Shown one piece after another: positions 46,177 through 57,394 of a DNA stretch of 64,000 nucleotides; the first letter of the stretch is position 1; each line of letters starts with the position of its first letter. The position numbers and the translations under genes were made by a program. The stretch is from Coniella vitis (lineage: Eukaryota; Ascomycota; Sordariomycetes; Diaporthales; Schizoparmaceae). The notes below the pieces were generated by a model. The model saw only the letters and a program-made list of their open reading frames with translations, searched no databases and had not been told where the DNA came from. The DNA is taken from positions 2,585,001 to 2,649,000 of the forward strand of contig WUJK01000001.1 in the NCBI GenBank assembly GCA_011317545.1, written 5' to 3'.

Positions 46177-48521
46177 TCAAGTGTCCGGCGTTTTGCAGGC
46201 AGCAATGATGCTGTACTCCCACCATGTCTTGCGTTCGGTACATTCTCTGACAATCTCGGGGATCTCCCACCACCACCGCTCCCCAGCGGTGACCAGAGAT
46301 CCCCATATTTCCTTCCACAGTAAGCGGCCCACAATGGTGCGTAGTTGCTTTTTGAGGGCTTTGTCTCCTTCAAGATTGTCCATGAACAAGGCAGCAGCAG
46401 TAGTGGTAGCGGATGGAATGATACCATTGCCGCTATTATCGCTACTCGAGACGGCCATGAACCGGGCGTTGGTGATGACGCTGCCTTGGCCGCGCAAGCG
46501 AGCTTCATCGAGCCAAACAGGAAAGTTCCTGCTGGGGTGACTGGTTCTGAAAGAGAGTTCGAGGTTGAGGGTGAGATTGTGATCAATCCACCGCTGTAGG
46601 AGCGGGCCCATTGATGCAGAGTCAGGCCAAGGGTCGATGATGATCATGTGCAAAAACCCTCCAGGAGCGAGAATACGGTGAATCTTTTGTAGGAGCTTGG
46701 GGATCTCCGCGGACGGCAGAATAGAAGTCATGGACAAGCATGAGACAGACGAAAAGGACTCATCTGCCATAGCTAGCGTGGACACGGAAACGGTAGGACA
46801 TATCACCGGATGTACGTTTGGATAATATCTGTGGCTGAGAGGCTCCGGCGACAAATGGTAAACGGGGGTCGATATGTTTGTTGCTGCAAGATACGACGTG
46901 GTCCCTGCAGAGATATGCGTCAGTAGAGTGAACTCCAAACATGTGGCTGCTGACTTTACCTTGAGTCTCGAATAGAGCAAGAATTTTTTGGACGTTTGGT
47001 ATGACGTTCGGTCTGAATGGCTTTTCTTCAGGTGCCCAGATCGTTTCCATGTTGTAGAGTGCAATCAGCATCCAACGCTTTTTCTCCATGTCCCTCTCTC
47101 TCTGTATTTGAAGTGTATTTTGCTTGTTATATTCATTGCCGCCACTGAATTCTGAACTTCCTTTACGTATCCCCGTGGCCAAGTCGTCATTATGGTCATT
47201 GAGTTGCTGAATCATATTCCGCAGAGGAGCGCGAAGCATTCTCTCTGTCTCGCGCTGCACGTTGGATATGTCGAGGCTATCCTTGGGATACCGGGACATC
47301 GCCCCCAAGTCGAATAAGTGGCTGGTTGCAGAGGTCGGGAGGCGAGGTTCTGTTGGACTTATTGCCCAGTCAACTGGAGCTTTCCAAGTACCAGCATTGT
47401 CGAGGGGGCGCATGGTGGCGGGAGAGATGACAGGAGCACTCAATTGGGAACGAATGAAATTCTGTTGCTTCTTCTGGGGTGAAATCGTTCCAACACTTTT
47501 AAAGTCAGAGTCCTCAGCAATAGCAGGGAGAGCAAATGAACCGTCGACTGCCTTGTGCTTCGATGGCTCGGTATTCGTCGCAAAGTGGATGACTTCTGAG
47601 AACTGTGTAAGGTCTTCCGTGGTGCTGTTCATGGAGTATTAGCAAGATTATTTCTGAGGCGGCATAAGACATAGTGTGATTCACAATGATCTGGCTAGAG
47701 GGCCTTTCGCTGATGGAAGAAGGCCATTATCTCTGGCAGATATGAAGACATGGGAAACAAGGAATTCGCCGTCCCCGTCATTCCGCTTTCTTGTATCGAT
47801 CCTTGTGGTCTTGTTGATCGTGGAACAACCGTCAGCAAACTCTTGGAATAAAGTGGTATGGCCTGGTTGCGGATTCGTTATATCACAACCAAACAAGGAG
47901 CCGCCTGGAGCACGTTCGTAGTCATCATGCTTGCTGAAGATGGAACCTGTAATACCCAATATAATGTCAGACGCATGTTTCTGGCCGCGTTAATCAATCA
48001 TGATTTAAATTGAGGTCATATCCATCAAACAAGTAATAAGCACAACAGGAGAGCCGGGGTTGATGTGAGTTCTTACCAGAATGCCGCTCTGAAGCGAGCC
48101 CGGGAGACTCGCTAACTGTGTCACTCTGTTTTGGCAGATTACTAGACGATGTTGATGGCGTCCTGTTGAATGCGTCTTCCTCCTCGACCCTAGGCGAGCG
48201 TGACGACGATGCCGCAAGTGATTTAGGTTTACCTTTGCGAGAAGAGCCACCCTTGTTGCGCTTTTTGCCGCCAAAAAAGCCAAATTGTCTGTCTCCAGAT
48301 GACTCAAAGCTGCGGATGGATCCAGATGTTCGGTGTATGCTCAAGTCAACGCTGCACTTGTTGTTGCTGCTCTCCTGGCCCCCACCTCCAGTACCGTCTC
48401 TTAAAATTGCAGTGGCCTTGCCTCCCTGCTTGTCATTGCCTTTGACTGCTGCATTGTGCTTCCTGGCTCGCCTATCTCCAATAGACTCCCTGTTTGGGTC
48501 ACTCCAATCGACATCGAACAT
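46177..48521 (-). CDS. SAM-dependent methyltransferase, fungal type, long disordered N-terminus
   Basis: Four exons: 48521-48077, 47946-47685, 47624-46960 and 46904-46177, with introns of 130, 60 and 55 nt. All junctions keep phase (HSG-SIFSK, RSF-TTED, ETQG-TTSYL); product 699 residues. The first 150 or so residues are Ser/Lys/Arg-rich and probably disordered. The catalytic part is C-terminal, with WMLIALYNMETIWAPEE, then LAMADESFSSVSCLSMTSIL (motif resembling the post-II region), IPKLLQKIHRILAPGGFLHM (the classic LKPGG motif) and IIDPWPDSASMGPLLQRW. This order follows a methyltransferase-11-like family common in Pezizomycotina. A canonical GxGxG loop is not obvious, so the activity is inferred. 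The substrate is unknown. It diverges from nothing close; 4.6 kb separate it from the azgA start. Confidence 0.68.
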
Positions 48522-51500
48522 TCTGGATCGGTCGTCACCTGGCTTCTAATCTGTGTGGCGACGCATCAGGAACGTTGATGCCGCTCGGCTGGCAGGTATT
48601 TGAGAGTGTCTTGTCGTTTGGAGTGAGGCTTGCAGCTCGTCGATACGCAAGTGACCATGCGGCGATGACTGACTGGGTTGTCAAATGTGTGAGAGAGCTC
48701 TCGATTTTGTGGAGTTCTTGAGCAGCTACGAATCACCGGTCAGCTCTGGACTGCAACATTTGAACATCCCCGAGCTCTCAATAGCCGAAGCAGAAGCGAA
48801 AAGAACGCACAATATCTACTGCTACCACGCGCTCTTCCTTTGCACGACGAGGATTGACAAGAAGGTCGCAGATTCAAGTGCTCGATGTGCTGAGAAAAGT
48901 TAATTACTGTCGTGGAATTCGGTCTTGGTAATCCAGAGCGGTAGAGATGGACAATCCAGGGCCGAGCTGCCGGAGAGAACGGAGGAGAGCCACGCGTCTT
49001 GGACGTTCGTGTAGCCTGAGGTTAATCAGGTGGCGAAAGGGCTTGTGTTCACTAGAGAGGGGCAATTCTGTGGCAGAAAGGGGATTTTCAGAGGAGAGAA
49101 AGAAGAAGCCAAATTCTAAGTCATGGCTAAACGGTAGAAGGAAGGCGTGCCCAGGCTGGCTCTTCCTTCCTAATTGCACATGTGTCTAGCCAAGCTAGCC
49201 TGACCACTCGTTCCTGCTTGCTAATCGACGAGAATAGATCTCATGTGATTCTCCATGCACTCTGAGCGACTTGGCCTGACTTGACAAGACACGACGTCAA
49301 GTCAGAGGGATGTGGTTCTACCGATGAAGCAGCAAGGTTGATCCACTTGCGAGAGAAGAAAGGACCGAGAGCCTTCATTGCGATACTGAGCCTCTCTAGC
49401 ATCCAAGGACCAATTGCCGCCCATGTTGTGCAACATTGCAAAATGCAGATTTATATCAAGCCTGGGAAAGTTGCCTTGGTTCCCATTCTCCTTCAAGGCA
49501 TACTATACTCATTGCCTTCTAAAGCAGAGATCTACATGACAGCTGAACTTTGGAGCAATTGTCGGAATTGATAGGGAGCTTAGGCTTTTACACCATTATT
49601 GTTCCTATCTTCCTATTAGCGAACCTCAAGGCATTGTCGAATGGCTTGGATGGGTTGGATTTACCATACTATGGAAGGCATTTCTCAATATCCACCATCA
49701 CGAGCTCGCCCAAATTGCCACCTTTTTTTATTCATACAATTCCCATCTCGCAAAGCCATATCATTACTACCTGGACGTTCTATAGGCATTCCAGGCAGAA
49801 GAGAGGTCTTGACCAGTTTTTGGAGCCTTGTTAACTAATAGAGTGTCCTAACGACCAACTCAGGCATGGTTACTGATATCCTAACTTGGCCTTCCTGGAA
49901 GGCTTTGTGCACATTGAACAATAACCATACCTAGGTATTCTCAGACCTATCAGTACTATTCTGAATCCCCAAACGCTTGCAACACCATACTGCGGCTCGC
50001 CTTTCAGCCGTCGCTCTTTGCTCCTTGTTCCAATGTGTCGGAGCTTGGCAACATTACACGGCCCCAGAGGAAATGTCATGCACCAAGTCTGCCCAAAGAG
50101 CGAATCAAACGGACTCATCGCGTTCTTTGTTCGATGGTAATCGGCATGTTCTTGAAATGATTTCCATGTTTTGAAAAAAAGTCAAGAGGGCGCATGGGTC
50201 AGTGAAGCCCCGTTCTCGATCCAAGAAAGTTCATTTCAGGCTCATGATCGATCGAAAGGCGGGACAGACCTGCGTAAGAGGAGAATTACAAGTAGAGAAG
50301 GCCCCGAGCTACTTGAACAACTCAGTACATCGCATTTCATCATCGGCCGTGTGGCTTCAATCCATGGCGCTGGGCTTGTGGTCAACTCGTGCATGACATG
50401 ATGTGCCTCAGCCAGTCCATGGTCGGGTTGTGTCCTTTGCTCCCTCCCGGCAAAACGCCATGGAGGGCAAATAGATATGCTTCGCAAAAGTTAAAACAAG
50501 TGTATGTCCCTATTTGGGGAGAGTATAGTAGTGCTAGGAATTGTGTGACTTTGGTGGGTACACACAGTCAAGGAGAGGATGATCCCATCTCACCAATTGG
50601 TGAATTACTTACTTCATTTGGCCAGCAACTTTCCACGATTAGCAGTACAACAGCCGAAAGCAATGGGTGCGAAACCTTTCCCACAATCCATGCATTTGTT
50701 CTCTCCCCCCCCCCTACCATTATTATTATCTTCATTGCAAATCCCGCTCTTGTTACATCCTCCATGTGCTCGCACAACACGGCATGGAAATCCTCCGAGA
50801 AAGGGCCAGCAAGCACATGGAGAAGCATAGGTAAAAAAAGGAGCACGAAGAAGACAACAAGACCCTGTGTCTTAAGAAACAGTCCTACAGGTCCATTCCC
50901 GACTTTATCGACACCAAGACATATTCCAAGAAACCCAAAACCAACAAGGAAGCATATGAGAGACACTCACAAGACATGGCTCTGCAAGTGCTCGGCCAAG
51001 CCACCCCGTCGTCCAGTGAGCAGGCAAGTTGTTCGGGTGGGGGTCCTATCCTGCAAGAGACGCGTGATTTTAAAAATCCGGCCCAAGCTATTTCTGGAGA
51101 AAATAAAAACAATCCGTGGAAAAGTGACTACCACAAGCCGACGGATGTGGCGTCCTCCTTCCGGACCGCCTTTCTGATGTGTTGCATCCATCTGAACCGA
51201 GCCATTCTTGCCGTCAGCTAGCAAACAGACGAAGAGACAGACAGACAAAGCATCCCTCAACTGCAAAATGCGGGCGGCGAGGATCCATTTTACCTCAGCC
51301 TGGGCAACTGTAAAAAGACAAATAGTTACCCATTGAGCCTCGCTTAGCAAGAAAACGAGCAGAGTATGTGATGGACACGGAATGTATGTTGAAAGGACAG
51401 CGCGACGGGACTTTTGCACAACCACCATAGGCAATCGGCAGCCTTCCACACGCCTGCGCCAGGGCCTGTCATCCCAGCTTCCCATGAGGACAGCCGACAC

Positions 51501-53210
51501 CCATGGTGACTCTTGTGCTGTGTCCGCGTCTCGGGGGTGTCGCGCCATACGGAAGCCACCGACCGGCAAAGCAGGCCCACTAGAGACATGGGCAACCGCA
51601 TGAAAGGGTCTAGTATCGCTCGCTTAAATGCGCCCAGAACGGGAAAGCCCAACACTGTGATTGTTGGAGATGTCGTGGGTCATAGCCCATGATTTGCGAA
51701 GGTTTGGTGGCTCTTTCGTTGTGGCTCGTAGCTGCAAAGGGCAATGATGGGTCTTGTATGGTGAGAGCAGAGTATCTGCTGCAATAGCCCGACGTTGTAT
51801 GCGACCCGCAGGTTGCATCGTCAAGATCCAGCAGTGGGCTCCCCTGGCATGAGTGGTATGCAACCGCAGGTCAAGCCCAATGCATGTTGCGCATTGCTGC
51901 GTGCGGTAAGCGAGCCTCTTACAACACACCACTCCCATGGCCCAATTCGGCTTGCTAGGTCGTGCGCGTGTGACGATGGCGCATTTCATAGAGGACGGCC
52001 TCGCGTCTCTGCCGGGGCTTGGGGAGAACAGAGATGGGGTCTTGGGCAGGTCGACATATAGCAATCGCTCGTACTGGCGGACAGTTGGCTAGAAGTACAC
52101 ATTGTTCTGAGTCAGTGATGGTGCATCAACTTTGAGATCAAATGCACCAAGTCCAAGGCCCGCAGGGCACATAGTTTCGACGTCGGACTAGTTGTACAAA
52201 CCGCATAAGCTGAGTTATATGTGGAAATGATTGGCTACTAGAAGTTGCCCAAATGTGACATATGGAAGTCTTGGTATCATATTGCTCTGTTTAGTGTTAA
52301 TCAAACGGATTGAAAATAACCAGTATATGTGGACCGAAAGAAGATCTGTTGGACTCTGTAAAATACTTACCGGCCAAGTGACCGACAAGCTGAAAGTGAC
52401 TGGGCCAAGCCATCACCGTATACAATGAAGCACAAGCTCAATTAGGCCCCAGCTGTGTTGAGACGCCACTTGTGATGGCTTCAACAATTTGCACACAAAC
52501 CTTGTTCTTGTCCGCAAATCTTTCGGGAAATGCCGTGAGCCTAGGCTTGGACAGATACGTTGGTAACTTGAGCTTAGTTTGTGATTGCTATTAGTGCTCA
52601 GTCGGACTGATGACTGCTTCGCTCAGCGCCAGAATTTCACTGTTGACGCTGCCGCGAGATTCGTGATCGTGTGTATATAGCTTCGTGGTTCTAAAGAAAT
52701 AGAGTATGACCGAGGTATCTGACACATGTCAATCACCTGCGAACCGCAACCTACAGTATCTTCGCAATATCTCAGTCCTTGCCGGCCGCACGGGATGTGA
52801 CGTTTGAAATTGCCGTTGAGGGCACTTCAATCTTGTTGCGGTATCATTGTGATCCGTTTTGGCGTTTGTGAGAAGGCATATAAGCTCGGCAGCAACTGGG
52901 AAGGCTGGTGGTACGGAGGACGGGCTCTGAATCAAGTGTCTCCAGATTCTGCCCCAAGTGCACCTGTACTCATTATTTGTTGCGCTGGGCCTTGAACAAT
53001 TTCTCACTCTGCGACTCTTCACTTTTGCCCTCAGAAATCTTGGTTCATTGCTCAGTCGCGCACTGACGCATCCAGTTTCCGCCCAGATGCCCGGCTGAGT
53101 ACGGTGCTCACTACACCATGCAGCTTCCAGAAAGCGACAATGAAACTGGGATCCAACGAGCTGGCTGTTACGTTGGCCGCCAGAATGTGCTGGAAAGGAT
53201 CCTGGGTCTC
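48522..53210. other. 4.7-kb spacer with one doubtful coding piece
   Basis: Between the methyltransferase start and the azgA start. Apart from the candidate at 50784-51221, described separately, open frames are short and inconsistent. No RNA gene or mobile element was recognised. An open frame upstream of azgA (from 53118) is in frame with it but seems to be 5' UTR. Confidence 0.45.
50784..51221 (+). pseudogene. Possible broken or cryptic gene: one reading frame with a single internal TAA
   Basis: From ATG 50784 the frame reads MEILRERASKHMEKHR, meets TAA at 50832-50834, and continues open as KKEHEEDNKTL...YSKKPKTNKEAYERH to a stop at 51219-51221. Third positions are strongly C/G over 50838-51025, unlike the flanks, which suggests past or present coding. 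A CAG|GCAAGT sequence near 51025, the consensus of GC-AG introns, ends that biased stretch. It may be a gene with one nonsense change, an exon of an unsolved model, or chance. No family recognised. Confidence 0.25.
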
Positions 53211-55566
53211 ATGATGGACAGGCTCAAGAATATCGAGGTCTCCATCAATGCGTCGACTTTTGGTCGGGTGTTCAGGCTAGATGGATCTGAACATGTAAGT
53301 CCTTCCCTTCAAGTCTCGAAATCCACCGCACTGGCGCTATTGACACGATCTGCCTACGACTCGCAGCCAGATGAAATCAAAGATGCCAGTTTCTTCACCG
53401 AGGTCCGAGCAGGCCTGACTACCTTTGCAACAATGGCATACATCATTGCTGTCAACGTGGGTTCAAGGAAATCAACCGGCCTTGATAACTTCTCAAACAA
53501 CTGATAGATTGCCTACAGGCCGATATTCTCTCGGAGACGGGGGGACCCTGTGAATGCGCGATGCCTTTGAGTTTGGGAGGATCGTGTGCCAACGAGGCTG
53601 AGTGGCAAGCCTGCGCAAATGGTGAGAATGAGGAAAGACCAGAAGTAAAAGCGGCGCCATCCTGACGAAGTCGTATAGTTGTCAAGCAAGATCTCATCAC
53701 GGCAACTGCAGCCCTCTCTGGATTAGCGAGCATCCTGTTCGGTTTCTTCACCAACCTTCCGGTCGCACTAGCGTATATGCCTTCCCTTCCTTCATTTGTT
53801 CGGTTTAATGCTGATCTTGAAAACTAGTCCTGGAATGGGTCTCAACGCGTACTTCGCCTACCAAGTCGTCGGGGTTCGCGGGACTGGCTCTGTCCCATAC
53901 TCGCTCGCTTTGACGGCGGTGTTTGTGGAAGGCTTCATCTTCATCATCCTCGCACTGACCGGTATGCGGCACTGGCTGGTCAAGATCATTCCTGGAACAA
54001 TCAAGACGGCGAGCGGCGTCGGCATTGGTCTCTTTTTGACCATGGTGGGAATGTCGTATTCCGAAGGCATCGGGATCATTACCGGAAATCCATCAACCCC
54101 GCTGACGATAGCCGGCTGTGATGCTGCATATCTCGATGCAACAACTGGAGCTTGTACAGGGTACTTGATGACAAGTTCGAAAATGTGGCTCGGTATCATG
54201 TGCGGTGGTCTCTTGACTTCTTTCCTCATGGCTTTTCAGGTTAAGTCGGCCATAATCATTGGTGTTGCTCTCGTCTCAATTCTGTCTTGGCCGTAAGTTC
54301 AACGGGACTATGAAAAGGTCCAACATCTAGGCGAAGCAGATGCTTACTGTTTTTTTTTTTTTTTTTTCCCGCAGACGCAACACGCCCTTTACCTACTTTC
54401 CAGATACAGCGGAAGGCAACGATCGCTTCGACTTCTTCAAAAAGGTCGTCTCATTTCACCCTATAACGCATACCCTGAGCGCACAACAGTGGGACCTTTC
54501 AGGTGGCCACGGCCCTTCGTTTGCCCTCGCACTATTCACTTTTCTGTATGTCGACATCATCGACTGCACAGCAACGCTGTACTCTATGGCCAGATTTTGT
54601 GGTCGCGTTCAACAACGAGATCGGGCCAAGAGGACCAATTCCAGCGGCGATGGAGATTTTCCCAGGTCGACAGTGGCATATTGCATTGATGCCGTGTGCA
54701 TTTCGATTGGCTCGCTGTTGGGCTGCTCGCCCGTCACAGCTTTCATTGAGAGCGGCGCAGGTATTGCAGAGGGTGGGCGGACAGGTTTGACAGCGATCGT
54801 AACCGGACTCTGTTTCCTGGTGGCCGTGTTCTTTGCGCCGATATTTGCCTCCATCCCTCCATGGGCTACAGGATGTACATTGATTTTGGTGGGTGTCCTA
54901 CCTTGACATATGTATCAGTGGGGAGGTCATTATGCTCACGATCAGCAGGTCGGATGCTTGATGATACGACAAGTGACGGCTGTCAACTGGGGCTACATCG
55001 GCGATGCTATACCCTCCTTTGTGACAATAGCATTCATTCCGTTCAGCTACAGTGTAGCCTACGGCCTCATAGCGTGAGTGAATGTCGCCTGATACACTCA
55101 ATGCTTTCCATCACACTAACCTGTTGGGCACAGTGGCCTCTTCGTGTACACGGCCCTCAACGGTATGATCTGGGCTGTCATGTGGCTGAGTCGCGGTACT
55201 CATGAGCCACGAGACTACCATCGCCGCGAGTACTGGACATGGAAACCCGCTGGTGAGAAGCCATGGGTCTTTCGAATGTTCAGCAAAGGACGTATATGGG
55301 AAGACAAGCGGCGCAATAGACGGCGATCCGAAGAGCCACCTGCCAAAGAGCCATGCGACGCATTTGCCATGTCCGATGTCGATTTCAGATCTCCAAGGAC
55401 GTCTAGGAACGCGACCTCACTTGCCACTTCATCCCAGCATATTTCGACTGCTGCGTCCACCGGTTCCGGTGCGCAAGCGGAAGAGGACGGCGGCAAGAGT
55501 ATGGAGATGCATGAACTAGAAGTTGTAGTGGTTCCCAAATATGTTGCAAAGATGTCTGATATGTAA
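53211..55566 (+). CDS. azgA: Purine (adenine/guanine/hypoxanthine) permease, AzgA family
   Basis: Eight coding exons: 53211-53294, 53367-53456, 53519-53621, 53679-53772, 53828-54292, 54375-54888, 54949-55073 and 55134-55566. Introns are 55-82 nt and all phases agree; product 635 residues. Family stretches follow in order: FRLDGSEH then FFTEVRAGLTTFATMAYIIAVN, PGMGLNAYFAYQVVG, VDIIDCTATLYSMARFCG, DFPRSTVAYC, GCSPVTAFIESGAGIAEGGRTG, FAPIFASIPPWATGCTLIL and FIPFSYSVAYGLIAGLFVYTALN. AzgA proteins are proton-coupled purine importers of the plasma membrane. The first start I accept is ATG 53211, which gives the usual 28-residue lead; an in-frame ATG at 53118 would add 31 residues. The polypyrimidine tract before exon 6 has 18 T in a row. 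Intron 1 (72 nt) is stop-free and in frame. Confidence 0.9.
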
Positions 55567-56218
55567 AAATCGGACTGATACGGGAGCCAAGCCTCAAGGA
55601 CTGCAGCAGAACGGTGTATGACACCATGAAGCGACTATGACTGATGATATCCATCTTGGGATCGCGCCGAGGGCATATTCTGTGGTGTCGTTGCCCTGAA
55701 CGGGATCTTGGCGCGTTGTCGGATCGCCAGCGCTAATTCGAGCATGTTGATGATATTTCCGTAATACGGCTGAACGGGAGACGGCGTCACTGTTGTACGA
55801 ACAGAACACGAGCTGAGCTGCGTCTCTGAAGTCAGAGTTCATCCAGCAGAGTGGGCAAATTCCAAGTTATTAACATAGAGATAAGACGGAGGTGGAAAAG
55901 CTGTACGAGGAAGGAGAGGGGGTGAAGTTAAGTGGCTTATGTCAGCGTCAACGTCACCGCGTTCTGGCGCCGAGGCCTGTGTAGAGCTTCTGCTTGCTGC
56001 AGAGCTGAGCTGCCTTGACAGTCCATCACTCAAAAGTCATATTGACCTCAAATATTCTCACGTCGGCATGTTCGCGTGCCGTATTTCACTCTGAGACCCT
56101 GAGTAACGCATCCACATTGCCGCTTCTTCGCACATCCGCTGCAGATTAACCTACCGCATTCTGCAAAACTGCAGACTTCCGCCTCACTCTCCCGCACCAC
56201 TCCGGCCCGATCAACAAG
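55567..56218. other. Spacer between azgA and the UCH37-like gene
   Basis: 652 bp in tandem orientation; holds the azgA 3' end and the deubiquitinase promoter. No other gene seen. Confidence 0.5.
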
Positions 56219-57394
56219 ATGAGTGGTGGTTGGAACACAAGTAAGCGGTTGCTGCAATATGGATTGAAGGTATTACAAGAGTGCTAACGTCTACAGTCGA
56301 GTCCGATGCAGTATGTTTGCGCCGTCCCATTAGATTCTTGCCGCCCTCATGTTGCCAAAACCCGAAACCAAACCGCCAACGGCGCGCCTGGCTCTCCATG
56401 CGTGCTGAAGACTGAGTGGCATGCGCTAACCGTCTACTAGGGCGTCTTCACTTTCCTTCTCGACAACCTAGGCGTCAAGGATGTCCAGTTTGAAGAGCTG
56501 ATTACCATGGACCCTGACGCCCTCGCCCAGCTGCATCCCGTCTACGGTGTCATCTTCCTCTTCAAGTACCCGACCGACACGCCATATACCTCTGCCGAAA
56601 AGCCTCTGGAAGGCTCCTTCGACCACGACGCGGCCGTCGACCTCTGGTTCGCGAACCAAACCATCCAAAACGCCTGCGGCACACAAGCCCTCCTCTCGGT
56701 GCTCATGAACAAACACAATAAGGACGGCCCCGAGGGCCCCGAGGCGGGCTATATTGACCTTGGCGAGTCTCTGCGTGATTTTCGCGAGTTTACCGAGAGT
56801 CTGCCCTCGGAATTCCGTGGTGAAGCTCTGTCAAACAGCGAATTGATCCGTGACGTGCACAATTCCTTTGCAAAGAGTAGTCCGTTTGCGGACGAGACAC
56901 AGCGCACGTCTGGCGATTCAGAAGACGTATACCATTTTGTGGCTTATACGCCGATCGGAGGGACGCTGTATGAAATGGATGGTCTCCAGCCAGCGCCAAT
57001 CAGCCATGGTCCCTGTTCCCAGGAACAATTCCCGGCTAAGGTCATGGATGTCCTCCAGCGGAGAATCAACCGCTACGATGCCACTGAGATCAGATTCAAC
57101 CTCTTGGCCATGGTGCGCGATCTCCGTATCCGCGCCAGGGACTTCGGCGACATGGAGATGCTCGAGCGCGAGGAGAAGAAGCGCCGGGACTGGCAATTTG
57201 AAAATGCACTGCGCAGGCACAACTTTGTGGGCTTTGCAGGCGAGGTGCTCAAGGGAGTGGTCGCACATAAGCTCAAGAATGGCGGCGAGGAAGCGTACAA
57301 GAAGTGGGTGGACGATGCGACTAGCAAAATGAAGCAGAGAACAGAGACTAGGAAGAAGGGAAGTGCCGGTGAAGATGTGGAGATGGGCGGTTGA
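56219..57394 (+). CDS. Ubiquitin C-terminal hydrolase, UCH37/UCHL5 type
   Basis: Three exons: 56219-56240 (22 nt), 56297-56310 (14 nt) and 56441-57394; introns 56 and 130 nt; product 329 residues. Splicing restores the family start SGGWNTIESDAGVFTFLLDNLGV. The catalytic set is complete: oxyanion Gln85, Cys91 in QNACGTQAL, His177 in YHFVAYTP and Asp192 in YEMDGL. The C-terminal 80 residues form a charged helical tail (MLEREEKKRRDWQFENALRRHNFVGF) like the ULD extension that ties UCH37 to the proteasome subunit Rpn13 or to INO80 in animals and S. pombe Uch2. It trims ubiquitin from proteasome-bound substrates. The 14-nt second exon is unusually short. Confidence 0.93.

Noticed and set aside
50389..51177. 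262-codon plus-strand frame
   Set aside because: Better third-position bias is in another frame of the same strand; this one looks like its shadow.
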